64,000 nt of DNA from Kutzneria chonburiensis (GTDB lineage Bacteria > Actinomycetota > Actinomycetes > Mycobacteriales > Pseudonocardiaceae): positions 10,179,501 to 10,243,500 of the forward strand of contig NZ_CP097263.1 in the NCBI RefSeq assembly GCF_028622115.1, read 5' to 3'. The notes under the pieces are model-generated. The model saw only the letters and a list, made by a program, of their open reading frames with translations. It was not told the origin of the DNA and did no database searches. Below, one piece after another: positions 16,936-25,531 of this stretch. Both the position numbers and the translations under genes were made by a program. The first letter of the stretch is position 1. Each line of letters begins with the position of its first letter.

Positions 16936-17364
16936 TCACATAAGGGGCATGGTGAAGGCCACCTCTGTGCCGTCCGACCTGCGGTTCAGGCTGACCTGAG
17001 CGGCCAGTGCCCGGATCAGGGCCAGCCCCCGCCCGCGGTCCCCGGGATCATCGGGTTGCTGTCGCCACGTTCCGTAGTCGCGGACCCGGCCGTGCACCGC
17101 GCCGGCCTCGTCCCGGGACAGCCACACGTCCACCGAACCCGGCTCACCGGCGCGGTAGCCGTGCTCGATCGCGTTGGCCGCGGCCTCGCCCACCACCAGT
17201 TGCAGGTCCTCGAGCAGCTCACCGGAAAGGCCGGCCGCGGCCGCCCAGTCCCGGACCACCTTGCGCATGCCGGCCAGCTCACCCGCCAGGCCGCTGAACC
17301 GCAGGGCCAGCGGGGCGGCGTTGGTCCGCACCCCGTCCACGTCCTCGCGTCTCGACCCGTTCAC
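16936..17364 (-). CDS. anti-sigma factor-type ATP-binding protein (RsbW-like)
   Basis: 142 residues, a stand-alone HATPase_c_2 domain: QLVVGEAAANAIEHGYRAG is the N box, VRDYGTW the G1 region and DRGRGLALIRALA the G2 box. Such proteins hold a sigma factor or phosphorylate an anti-anti-sigma Ser. GTG 17364 is chosen over a start at 17487 because GGAGGTCAG lies directly upstream. No sigma or anti-anti-sigma gene is adjacent. Confidence 0.8.
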   Translation of the reverse strand: MNGSRREDVDGVRTNAAPLALRFSGLAGELAGMRKVVRDWAAAAGLSGELLEDLQLVVGEAAANAIEHGYRAGEPGSVDVWLSRDEAGAVHGRVRDYGTWRQQPDDPGDRGRGLALIRALAAQVSLNRRSDGTEVAFTMPLM

Positions 17365-17485
17365 CTGACCTCCGGTGATCAGGCTATCCAGCCTCGCGTG
17401 ACGCTGCCAGTGAACCGGGGGCACGCCGGGCCGGTATATGGGTGGGCAGTTCGCTTCCGGCGGGCAACGGATGAGTGGAGTCGGC

Positions 17486-17752
17486 ATGCTCAGTCAGCAC
17501 GAACGCCGTCAGCTGGACGCGATCGAGCGAGGTCTCGCCGCCCAGTACCCGGCGCTCGCCACCCGCCTGAGCGGCAGCGTGCTCGACCGCTACCGCTGGG
17601 CGCTGGAGGCGATGTGGGCCTTCGGCCTGTGCTGCTTCGCGCTCGGCATCGTCGTCAACAGCGGCGAGCTCGGCCTGTCCGGGCTGGCACTGCTGATCGC
17701 CGGCCTGCTGCTCCGTCACCGCAAGTACCTCTACAACCTGTTCAGCGGCTAG
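17486..17752 (+). CDS. DUF3040 membrane protein
   Basis: 88 residues. MLSQHERRQLDAIERGLAAQ is the diagnostic DUF3040 head, followed by two adjacent transmembrane helices. This actinobacterial family has no known function. ATG 17486 follows GTGGAG; ATG 17471 is less likely. Its stop overlaps that of the convergent YdeI-like gene by four bases. Confidence 0.82.
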   Translation: MLSQHERRQLDAIERGLAAQYPALATRLSGSVLDRYRWALEAMWAFGLCCFALGIVVNSGELGLSGLALLIAGLLLRHRKYLYNLFSG

Positions 17753-18186
17753 GACTTCAGCTTCTCCACCGTCTTGGTCACCCGGTTGGCCCGGGTCTCC
17801 GGCTTCTTCGCCTCCTCGATCCACCGCACGTACTCCTTGCGGTGAGTGAACGGCAGGCCGTCGAAGACCTTGCGCGCCGCCGGGTCGCTCGCCAGCGCCT
17901 CGGCCAGGTCGGCCGGCACCTCCACCTCACGCGGCGCCGTGTCGAGCATCAGCTCCACCTCGACCTCGTCGCCCGCGGCCACGCCGGCCGCCGTGCGGTT
18001 CTCGGCACTGAGCGGGATCAGGAACTGGCCGCCGCGCACCGCCACCGTGCTCCGGTACGTGTGGCCGCCGATCGTCACGTGCACCTTGGGCTGCCGGCCC
18101 GCGTCGAGCGCCTCGACGACCTCCGCCGGCACCACCAGGCCCGTCGCGGTCTTGCCGCCCAGCAGCACCGTCGTCCGGAATCGCAT
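17749..18186 (-). CDS. DUF1905/YdeI-type (OmdA) protein
   Basis: 145 residues. The first ~90 (FRTTVLLGGKTATGLVVPAEV to DEVEVELMLDTAPREVEVP) form the DUF1905 beta-barrel. The rest (DLAEALASDPAARKVFDGLPFTHRKEY to ANRVTKTVEKLKS) is the OmdA helical region. These proteins are common in soil bacteria; biochemical function is unknown. ATG 18186 gives the usual family start. Confidence 0.85.
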   Translation of the reverse strand: MRFRTTVLLGGKTATGLVVPAEVVEALDAGRQPKVHVTIGGHTYRSTVAVRGGQFLIPLSAENRTAAGVAAGDEVEVELMLDTAPREVEVPADLAEALASDPAARKVFDGLPFTHRKEYVRWIEEAKKPETRANRVTKTVEKLKS

Positions 18187-18195
18187 GCCGGCAGT

Positions 18196-18378
18196 ATGAA
18201 CCGCATGACCGTCTTCACGCCGCCGGAACGCGCCCTGCACGTGCGTTCCAGCATCGAACGCGGGCGTTCCTGGCAGGCCGAACACATGCTCGGCGGCCTC
18301 CGCAACGCCGTGCTGTCCCTCATCTGCCCGCGCCATGGCGTGCCCGCTGTGCAGGGACGAAGTCTGCATCTCGGCTGA
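18196..18378 (+). CDS. possible small protein (60 aa)
   Basis: A frame from ATG 18196 with strongly GC third positions over most of its length, encoding MNRMTVFTPPERALHVRSS onward with two Cys-free helical stretches. Against it, the start lies only nine bases from the start of the divergent gene, leaving no room for two promoters, and no ribosome binding site is seen. Unrecognised. Confidence 0.3.
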   Translation: MNRMTVFTPPERALHVRSSIERGRSWQAEHMLGGLRNAVLSLICPRHGVPAVQGRSLHLG

Positions 18379-18469
18379 TGTTCGGAAAATCCGGCGGGGG
18401 CGTGTCGATCCTCGTTACGGTCGTTCGACGCGTGGTCGAAGGCACCCCGGCTACCTGAAGGACGATCCC

Positions 18470-19249
18470 ATGAGCGAGTTGACCGCGGCACGCATCCGGC
18501 GAGCGATCGTCGACCACACCCGGCTCCTGGCGGAATCGGCCGCTGCGGCCGGGCCCGACGCGGCTGTGCCGACCGCCCCGAAGTGGACCGTCACCGACTT
18601 GGTCACGCACGTGGGCCAGACGCAGAACTGGGTCGCGGAGATCATCGAGCGGCGCATCACCGATCCCACCAAGCTGCCGGCGGAGCTGGCCGTGCTTCCC
18701 GCCGACCCGGGTGACTGGCCGGCGTGGTTGGCGGAGTCGGCGCAGCGGGTCGCGGATGCGTGTTCCGACGAAGCGCTCGAAGCGCCGGTGTTCAATGCCG
18801 CAGGTGATGAGCGGTCCGGGGCGCAGTTCTGGATGTCCAGCATGCTCAACGAGGCCGTCGTGCACGGGTTCGACGCAGCCGCCGCAGCGGGCCGACCGGT
18901 CGACATCGAGGCCGACGTCGCGGCCGCGCTCATCACCAACCACTTCACGATGCTCACCTCGCCTACATGGGCGATGCAGCGGCCCGACTCCGCGCAGGCC
19001 ATCCGGGGAACCGGGCAGACCCTGCAGTGGTCGGCCACGGACGGTGCCGGCGCGTGGTTCGTCGAACGGCAGCCCGAAGGGGCGACGTGGCAGCCCGCAA
19101 CTCAGCCGGCCGACGTGACGGTCACCGGCCCGGCCGGATCACTGCTGCTGGCCTTGACCCGACGACTCCCGCTCACCGACCTCAGCATCGACGGCGACAC
19201 CCACCTCGCCCAGCACTGGCTCGACAACACCGCCCACGTCAGCGGCTGA
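18470..19249 (+). CDS. mycothiol-dependent maleylpyruvate-isomerase-family protein
   Basis: 259 residues of the TIGR03083 type. The N-terminal four-helix MDMPI domain carries WTVTDLVTHVGQTQNWVAEII (metal His) and SSMLNEAVVHGFDAAAAAGRP (second His and Asp). The C-terminal domain ends GPAGSLLLALTRRLPLTDLSIDGD. Members use mycothiol or bind metal for small-molecule transfer; the exact reaction is unknown. GAAGGA lies just before the ATG. Confidence 0.85.
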   Translation: MSELTAARIRRAIVDHTRLLAESAAAAGPDAAVPTAPKWTVTDLVTHVGQTQNWVAEIIERRITDPTKLPAELAVLPADPGDWPAWLAESAQRVADACSDEALEAPVFNAAGDERSGAQFWMSSMLNEAVVHGFDAAAAAGRPVDIEADVAAALITNHFTMLTSPTWAMQRPDSAQAIRGTGQTLQWSATDGAGAWFVERQPEGATWQPATQPADVTVTGPAGSLLLALTRRLPLTDLSIDGDTHLAQHWLDNTAHVSG

Positions 19250-19266
19250 GCCGAGCTCAGAAATGT

Positions 19267-19315
19267 CACATGCGCGTCATACTTGCCTCCCTGAGGCACG
19301 TCCGGACCGCATGTG
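19267..19315. terminator. possible terminator hairpin between convergent genes
   Basis: Eight-base arms CACATGCG (19267-19274) and CGCATGTG (19308-19315) enclose 33 bases that hold a smaller pairing. It lies between convergent stops at 19249 and 19324. The long loop makes this a weak call. Confidence 0.3.
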
Positions 19316-19323
19316 CCAAGAAG

Positions 19324-20280
19324 TCAGCGGGCCAGGTTGAGGCGTTGCTCGCGGGTGTCGGTGGGGGTGCAGCCGAAGCGGGCCTTGTACTGGCGGGAGA
19401 AGTGGGCGATGTCCGTGATGCCCCACTTCGCGCAGATCGCGCCGATCATCAGGTCGGGGCGGGCCAGCAGGTCGGCGTGACAGCCGTCGAGGCGGCGGTT
19501 CTTGATGTGCGTCGACACGGTCTCGCCGCGCTGCTGGAACACGCGGTGCAAGGTGCGCACGGAGATGTGGTGAGCCGCGGCGATGCGTTCGACGGAGAGC
19601 TCGGGATCGCCGAGCCAGCTGTCGATGTAGGCGCTGATCTGGGCTTCCAACGCCGGGGAGACGGGCTGGGCCCGGCGGGAGAGGGTGCCGACGAGCAGGT
19701 CGGACACGGCCTCGGAGGCGGCGGCGAGGCCGGCGGGGTCGAGGCCGGAGGCGACCTTCATGGTGGCCAGGATGTGCTGCACGAGCAGCTCGCCGACGCC
19801 CTCGACGGCCAACGTGGTGCCGATCAGGCGGCTGATGCCGGGGATCTGGCTCTCCAGCCGCGCGGTATCGACGTACACGGTGAGCAGCCGGTTCTGGGTG
19901 GAGTGCCGCGCCTCCAACGGGTTCACGGTGGAGCACAGCGCGGCCCGGCCGGGCTTGAGCAGTAGCTCGGCGCCGCGGTGGCGCAGCCGGGTGGTGCCGT
20001 CGACGCACACGCACAGATAGGTCAAGCCGTTGGGGGACAGACGGATCAGTGACTCGGTCCGCTCGATGTGGGCCCCGGAGCCCTGATACGTCCAGTCGAA
20101 GGTGGTCACGCCGCCGATCAGCAGCCGGGTGACGGTCCGATAGCCGCTGCCGGGACGGCCGAGCGTGCCGGCGTACTGGAGGCTCTGCCCGCCGACGGGG
20201 AGCGCGAATGTCTGGCGGGGACCGGTCTTCTCGACGACACCCTCGTCTACCCGGTGGTGGAAGGCGGCTGCCGGCGGCAT
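19324..20280 (-). CDS. AraC-family transcriptional regulator
   Basis: About 318 residues. An N-terminal ligand/dimer domain of AraC_binding_2 type (TFDWTYQGSGAHIERTESLI) precedes a C-terminal double helix-turn-helix: VERIAAAHHISVRTLHRVFQQ and IGAICAKWGITDIAHFSRQYK. ATG 20280 (MPPAAAFHHR) or 20301 are possible starts. It is divergent from the glycan locus at 20436, so it may regulate it as well as itself; a GntR gene at the far end of the locus is the other candidate. Confidence 0.88.
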   Translation of the reverse strand: MPPAAAFHHRVDEGVVEKTGPRQTFALPVGGQSLQYAGTLGRPGSGYRTVTRLLIGGVTTFDWTYQGSGAHIERTESLIRLSPNGLTYLCVCVDGTTRLRHRGAELLLKPGRAALCSTVNPLEARHSTQNRLLTVYVDTARLESQIPGISRLIGTTLAVEGVGELLVQHILATMKVASGLDPAGLAAASEAVSDLLVGTLSRRAQPVSPALEAQISAYIDSWLGDPELSVERIAAAHHISVRTLHRVFQQRGETVSTHIKNRRLDGCHADLLARPDLMIGAICAKWGITDIAHFSRQYKARFGCTPTDTREQRLNLAR

Positions 20281-20349
20281 GGCGCGAGTGTACGCGCGCA
20301 CCGATCTTGGGCTCCCGACACGGGCCGGTAACGGCTGAACGACGACCCA

Positions 20350-20403
20350 TTGACACCCGCGTTAATCCAAGTCAAGAATCACGTACCACCGATCGTATAG
20401 GAT
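20350..20403 (+). promoter_or_regulatory. glycan-locus promoter with FCD-GntR-like operator
   Basis: TTGACA at 20350-20355 and AAGAAT at 20374-20379 (18-base spacer) form a plausible promoter. ATCGTATAGGAT at 20392-20403 lies just past the expected transcription start. It is a near-palindrome close to the ATNGTATACNAT pattern bound by many FCD-type GntR repressors. The GntR gene at 32414 is the natural candidate. Confidence 0.5.
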
Positions 20404-20435
20404 CCATGAAGACCGAACCCGATGGAGGGCGAGGC

Positions 20436-21524
20436 GTGGCCAGAGTCAGCGGGGCCGAGGCGTTCCTGGTCGACCTGGAAGTCGAGCAGGTCCGCACGGA
20501 CGCGGTGCAGGCCTTCCTGTCCCAGGAGACGGTCTTCGTCGAGCTGACCACGGACGACGGCAACACCGGCCTCGGCTACACCTACACGATCGGCACCGGC
20601 GGCACGGCCGTGCTGGCCCTGCTCCGCGACCACCTGCTGCCCCGCCTGATCGGCGCCGACGCGACCCGGATCGAAGCGGTCTGGCACGACCTGTTCGCCT
20701 CGACCAGGGCGACCACGGTCGGCGCGATCACCTCGCTGGCCCTGGCGGCGATCGACACCGCGCTATGGGACCTGCGCTGCCTGCGTGCGGGCCAGCCGCT
20801 GTGGCGGGTCGCAGGCGGTTTCCAGCAGCAAGTTCCGTTGTACGACACCGAAACGGGCTGGCTGCACCTCACGACCGACGAGTTGGTGGCCGGTGCGCTC
20901 AAGGCCCAGAACGCGGGCTGGCAGGGCATCAAGGTCAAGGTGGGCAAGCCCAGCGGGGCCGAGGACGCGGCCCGGCTGCACGCCGTGCGCGACGCGGTCG
21001 GCCCGCACTTCCCGGTCATGGTCGACGCCAACCAGTCGATGACGCTGGCCGAGGCGCTGCGCCGGGCCGACCGGTTCGCGCCGCTGGGCCTGACCTGGCT
21101 GGAGGAGCCGCTGCCGGCCGATGACGTGGCCGCGCACGAACGGTTGGCCCACGCCACCAACATCCCGATCGCGGTCGGCGAGTCGCTGTACTCGGTGGCC
21201 CAGTTCCGCGAGTACCTCCAGCGCGGCGCGGCCTCGGTCGTGCAGGTGGACGTGGCCCGGATCGGCGGCATCACGCCGTGGCTCAAGGTCGCGCACCTCG
21301 CCGAGACGTTCAACGCGGAGGTCTGTCCGCACTTCTTGATGGAGCTGCACGTGAGCCTCGCCGCCGCGGTGCCGAACGGCCGGTTCGTCGAGCACATCCC
21401 GCAGCTGCGGGCCGTCACCACTGGGGAAATGTCCGTTGTGGACGGTCATGCCGTCGCTCCGGACACGCCGGGACTGGGCATCGCCTGGGACCGGGACGCC
21501 ATGGACGACCTTCGGGTCGCCTGA
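20436..21524 (+). CDS. mandelate racemase/muconate-lactonizing superfamily sugar-acid dehydratase
   Basis: 362 residues. The N-terminal enolase lid precedes a TIM barrel with GIKVKVGKP (catalytic KxK), VMVDANQS and WLEEPLPADD (metal Asp/Glu), then VGESLYS (third metal Glu) and CPHFLMELH (His base), the mandelate-racemase subgroup pattern. Such enzymes dehydrate acid sugars. With an alpha-fucosidase and aldehyde dehydrogenase nearby, fuconate or galactonate is a reasonable substrate guess, not shown. GTG 20436 follows GGAGG; ATG 20406 overlaps the operator region. Confidence 0.85.
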   Translation: MARVSGAEAFLVDLEVEQVRTDAVQAFLSQETVFVELTTDDGNTGLGYTYTIGTGGTAVLALLRDHLLPRLIGADATRIEAVWHDLFASTRATTVGAITSLALAAIDTALWDLRCLRAGQPLWRVAGGFQQQVPLYDTETGWLHLTTDELVAGALKAQNAGWQGIKVKVGKPSGAEDAARLHAVRDAVGPHFPVMVDANQSMTLAEALRRADRFAPLGLTWLEEPLPADDVAAHERLAHATNIPIAVGESLYSVAQFREYLQRGAASVVQVDVARIGGITPWLKVAHLAETFNAEVCPHFLMELHVSLAAAVPNGRFVEHIPQLRAVTTGEMSVVDGHAVAPDTPGLGIAWDRDAMDDLRVA

Positions 21525-21577
21525 CAACAGTGTCCTCATTGGACAGTCAGCAACGGTGCGACTGAGATGGAGTTTCG

Positions 21578-23641
21578 ATGAGTCGGAGAACGACGCGGCT
21601 GCTGACCGCGGCAGCCGCGGCCCTGCTGGCGATCACGGTGGTGCAGGTGCCACTGGCCGACGCGGCCGCCGATGCCAAGGCGCCGGCCAAGGCTGACAGC
21701 GCGGCCACGCCCTACATGGGCTGGAGCAGCTGGAGCCTGGAGTCCACGAACTACCCGGGCGTCAACCCGACCGGCCCGGCCAGTTGGCTCAACGAGGCCA
21801 ACGTGATCAAGCAGACCGACGTGGTCGCCGCCAAGCTCAAGTCGCACGGCTACAACTACGTCAACGTGGACGCCGGCTGGCTCGGCGGCTTCGACGGCAA
21901 CGCCCGCCCGCTGGCCAACGCCACCACCTTCCCGCACGGCATGAAGTACCTCGGTGACTACATCCACCGCAAGGGTCTCAAGTTCGGCGCCTACCTGGCC
22001 GTCGGCCTCGACATCCGGGCCTACAACAACGGCAACTCGCCGATCGCCGGCGCCGGCGGCTGCTTCACCCGCAACCTGGTCTACTCCGACCTGCGCACCA
22101 CCAACGGCTGGAACAGCTCCTACAAGATCGACTTCAGCAACCCGTGCTCGCAGGCCTACATCAACTCCATCGCCACCGAGCTGGCCGGCTGGGGCGTCGA
22201 CTTCCTGAAGCTGGACGGCGTCGGCCCCGGCTCCTTCCAGGGCGGCGCCAACTACGACAACACCTCCGACGTGAAGGCCTGGAACACCGCGCTGGCCAAG
22301 ACCGGCCGCAAGATCCAGTTCGTCATCTCGTGGGGCCTGAGCCACCGCCAGGCCGACATCTGGAAGGCCAACTCCAACGGCGCCCGCGTCGAGACCGACG
22401 TCGAGTGCTACTGCGACACCATCGTCACCTGGAACAACTCGGTGAAGCAGCGCTTCACCGACGTGGTGCAGTGGATCCCGGACAGCGGCCCCGGCTACTG
22501 GAACAACCTGGACTCGCTGGACGTGGGCAACGGCCAGATGGACGGCATCTCCGAGGCCGAGCGCCAGACCTACATGACGCTGTGGGCGATCGAGGCCGCC
22601 CCGCTGTACGCCGGCGACGACCTGACCAAGCTGGATGCGTACGGTCTTTCCCTGCTGACCAACGACGAGGTCATCGCGGTCGACCAGGCCGGTATCGCGG
22701 CCAAGCCGGTGGACCAGTCCAGCCAGCAGCAGGTCTGGTACGCCCGGCAGAAGGACGGCAGCTACACCGTCGCCCTGTTCAACCTCGGTGACAGCACCGC
22801 GACCGTGACCGCGAACCTGGCCCAGCTGGGCATCAACGGCACCGCCAAGGTTCGGGACCTGTGGAGCCACAAGGACCTCACGTCGGCCAACGGCACCGTC
22901 TCGGCGTCGCTGCCCACGCACGGCTCGCAGCTGCTGAAGATCACGCCCAACGCCAAGGACAACGCGCCCAACCCGCCCGGCAACCTGCACGCCGTCGCGG
23001 CCACCGGCACCACCGCCGCCGGCAACAGCGTGACCCTGTCCTGGGACGCCTCGTACAGCGGCAGCACGGCGGCCAAGAGCTACGAGGTCTACAACGGCAC
23101 CAACCGCCTGCTGACCACCGCCGGCACCTCGGTGACCGTGGCCAGCCTTGCCCCGTCGAGCACGTTCGACTTCAACGTGGTGGCGGTGACCAAGGACGGC
23201 AAGAAGTCCTTGCCCAGCAACCACCTCAACGTGTCCACGGCGGACAAGAACGGCTCGATCAACTATGAGGGCGAGGCCGCGGTCAACATCGTCTCCGGCG
23301 GTGCGTCGATCAACGGCTGCGGCCCGTGCTCGGGCGGCAAGAAGGTCGGCAACCTCGGCGGCACCGGGCACCTGACGTTCCCCAACGTCTGGGCGCCCAA
23401 GGACGGCACCTACCTGATGACGGTGTCCTATGTGGACGGTGACTCCGGCCGCACCGCGCAGGTGACGGTGAACGGCGTCGCGTTCCGGCTGCCGATGGCC
23501 GGCAGCAACGACAACGACTGGGACACGCCGCAGACCGTGGTCGTCCCGATCACGCTGAAGTCCGGTGGCAGCAACGTGGTCGAGTTCAACGGCCCGACGC
23601 CGAACGACTACGTGGCCGACATCGACAAGATCACCATCTGA
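21578..23641 (+). CDS. secreted GH27 alpha-galactosidase with Fn3 and CBM35-like domains
   Basis: 687 residues with a Sec signal peptide (cut near ADAAAD). The GH27 barrel begins TPYMGWSSWS and holds YNYVNVDAGWLGG and DFLKLDGVG with likely nucleophile Asp213. A second barrel Asp lies in ARVETDVECYCD. A beta-sandwich ending near residue 460 follows, then an Fn3-like module and a C-terminal CBM35-like module (INYEGEAAVNIVSGG to YVADIDKITI). It would remove terminal alpha-galactose from plant glycans outside the cell. It is the only clearly secreted enzyme of the locus. Confidence 0.9.
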   Translation: MSRRTTRLLTAAAAALLAITVVQVPLADAAADAKAPAKADSAATPYMGWSSWSLESTNYPGVNPTGPASWLNEANVIKQTDVVAAKLKSHGYNYVNVDAGWLGGFDGNARPLANATTFPHGMKYLGDYIHRKGLKFGAYLAVGLDIRAYNNGNSPIAGAGGCFTRNLVYSDLRTTNGWNSSYKIDFSNPCSQAYINSIATELAGWGVDFLKLDGVGPGSFQGGANYDNTSDVKAWNTALAKTGRKIQFVISWGLSHRQADIWKANSNGARVETDVECYCDTIVTWNNSVKQRFTDVVQWIPDSGPGYWNNLDSLDVGNGQMDGISEAERQTYMTLWAIEAAPLYAGDDLTKLDAYGLSLLTNDEVIAVDQAGIAAKPVDQSSQQQVWYARQKDGSYTVALFNLGDSTATVTANLAQLGINGTAKVRDLWSHKDLTSANGTVSASLPTHGSQLLKITPNAKDNAPNPPGNLHAVAATGTTAAGNSVTLSWDASYSGSTAAKSYEVYNGTNRLLTTAGTSVTVASLAPSSTFDFNVVAVTKDGKKSLPSNHLNVSTADKNGSINYEGEAAVNIVSGGASINGCGPCSGGKKVGNLGGTGHLTFPNVWAPKDGTYLMTVSYVDGDSGRTAQVTVNGVAFRLPMAGSNDNDWDTPQTVVVPITLKSGGSNVVEFNGPTPNDYVADIDKITI

Positions 23642-23669
23642 GCCATCCGGGTCTGAAAGGGGACATGCC

Positions 23670-24620
23670 GTGGTGACCGCGACACAGGAAACGACGACAC
23701 TGCCGGTGGCGCCGGTCGCCACGGCACGTCGCCGCCGGACAAGGCCGGGCAGCAGGCGGGGACACCTGCCGCTGGCCCTGCTGCTGATCGCACCGGCCGT
23801 CATCGGCTTCGCGGTGTTCTTCGCCTACCCGACGGTGCAGGGCATCTACTACAGCTTCACCGACTTCCACGTGCTCAGCGCGCCCAACTGGGTCGGGCTG
23901 GACAACTTCAAGCAGCTGCTGGCCGACGACGTCTTCTGGCACTCGCTGTGGGTGACCGTCTACTTCGTACTGTTGTCCGTGGTCTTCGGCATCCTGATCT
24001 CGCTGGTCACCGCGGTGATCATGCACCGGCTGACCAGGTCGACGCTGATCCGTGGCATCGTGCTGCTGCCGTTCCTGATCTCGGGTGTGGTCGCGGCCAT
24101 GACCTGGTCCTGGATGCTCGACCCGGGGCTGGGCATCGTCAACTCGTTCCTGACCAAGCTCCTCGGCCACCCGGTGCTGTTCTTCGGCGACAGCGCGCTG
24201 GCGGTGCCGTCGCTGGCCGCGATCAGCGTGTGGAAGTCCATGGGATACAACGCGATTCTCATCTTCGCCGGCCTTCAGACCATTCCGGCCACCATCTACG
24301 AGGCCGGCCGCATCGACGGGGCCAGCGAGCTCCAGATGTTCCGCCGGCTCACCGTGCCGCTGCTGCGCAACATCCTGGTGATGGTGGTGATCCTGACCGT
24401 CATCGGCTCCTTCCAGGTGTTCGACATCGTGCAGGTCACCACCAAGGGCGGCCCGCAGAACGCGTCGCTGGTGCTCCAGATGTACATCTACAACAAGGCG
24501 TTCAGCCAGTTCGACTTCGGTTACGCGGCAACGATGTCGCTGGCCCTGTTCGCGATGCTGATCGCGATCACCTTCACCCAGCTCAAGATGACCCGCGCCG
24601 GCGAGTCCGACCTCAACTGA
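23670..24620 (+). CDS. sugar ABC transporter permease (MalF-like)
   Basis: 316 residues, six transmembrane segments, CUT1 family. The EAA loop reads YEAGRIDGASELQMFRRLTV, the site that contacts the ATPase. AAGGGG precedes GTG 23670. It is followed after 14 bases by its partner permease. The binding protein is encoded at 28855. No ATPase gene is in the locus, so a shared MsiK-type ATPase elsewhere is expected. Confidence 0.92.
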   Translation: MVTATQETTTLPVAPVATARRRRTRPGSRRGHLPLALLLIAPAVIGFAVFFAYPTVQGIYYSFTDFHVLSAPNWVGLDNFKQLLADDVFWHSLWVTVYFVLLSVVFGILISLVTAVIMHRLTRSTLIRGIVLLPFLISGVVAAMTWSWMLDPGLGIVNSFLTKLLGHPVLFFGDSALAVPSLAAISVWKSMGYNAILIFAGLQTIPATIYEAGRIDGASELQMFRRLTVPLLRNILVMVVILTVIGSFQVFDIVQVTTKGGPQNASLVLQMYIYNKAFSQFDFGYAATMSLALFAMLIAITFTQLKMTRAGESDLN

Positions 24621-24634
24621 GAGGAGTTGCCGCC

Positions 24635-25531
24635 GTGGCGACCCGTTCCGTCACCGCCCGACCCTCGGTCGGTCGGGTGCTGGCCTGGATCTACCTGGCC
24701 GTGATCGTGCTGATCACGCTGTTCCCGTTCTACTGGATCCTGCGCACCGCGCTGTCCAACAACTTCGCCCTGCACACCGACGCCGGCTCCCTGCTCCCCG
24801 TGGACTTCACGCTCGGCGCGTTCAAGCGGGCGCTCGGGTTGGCCACGGTGGCCGAGGCGCAGGCCGAGGGCGGCTCCGGCGCGTCCCTGAACACCGCGCT
24901 GTACCTGCGAAACTCGGTGATCTACGCCGGCGTGCAGACCGCGCTGGTGGTGTTCTGCTCGGCCACCGCCGCCTATGCCTTCTCCCGGCTGCGCTGGCGC
25001 GGACGCGAGGTCGTGTTCTCGATCCTGTTGTGCGCCTTGATGGTGCCGGCGATCTTCACCCTGATCCCGAACTTCGTCACGGTGAAGAACCTGGGCCTGA
25101 CCAACAGCTTCGCCGGCATGATCCTGCCCGGCGCGTTCTTCTCCGCGTTCAACATCTTCTTCCTGCGGCAGTTCATGCTCGGCCTGTCCAGCGAGGTCGA
25201 GGAGGCGGCGACCATCGACGGCGCCGGCCCGCTGCGGGTGTTCTTCCGGATCGTGCTGCCGATGTGCGCGGCGCCGATCGCCACGCTGTGCCTGCTGACG
25301 TTCATCAACACCTGGAACGACTATTTCTGGCCGCTGATGGTGACCAGCGACGAGAGCGTGCGGCCGCTGACCCTGGCGCTGGCGGTGTTCAAGCAGGCCT
25401 CGCCCAACACGGCCGTCGACTGGGCCGGCCTGATGGCGGCCACGTTGATCGCCGCGCTGCCGATGCTGCTGCTGTTCGTGGTGTTCGGCCGGCGCATCGT
25501 CAACTCCATCGGCTTCACCGGGATCAAGTGA
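24635..25531 (+). CDS. sugar ABC transporter permease (MalG-like)
   Basis: 298 residues, six transmembrane segments. The EAA loop reads EEAATIDGAGPLRVFFRIVL. GAGAGGAG precedes GTG 24635. The TGA shares its last base with the ATG of the GH95 gene, showing tight coupling between uptake and intracellular glycosidase. Confidence 0.92.
   Translation: MATRSVTARPSVGRVLAWIYLAVIVLITLFPFYWILRTALSNNFALHTDAGSLLPVDFTLGAFKRALGLATVAEAQAEGGSGASLNTALYLRNSVIYAGVQTALVVFCSATAAYAFSRLRWRGREVVFSILLCALMVPAIFTLIPNFVTVKNLGLTNSFAGMILPGAFFSAFNIFFLRQFMLGLSSEVEEAATIDGAGPLRVFFRIVLPMCAAPIATLCLLTFINTWNDYFWPLMVTSDESVRPLTLALAVFKQASPNTAVDWAGLMAATLIAALPMLLLFVVFGRRIVNSIGFTGIK

Noticed and set aside
21536-23803. A 755-codon minus-strand frame opposite GH27
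   Set aside because: Low-complexity Val/Gly/Arg/Asp composition and no start signal; the plus strand encodes a complete GH27 enzyme.
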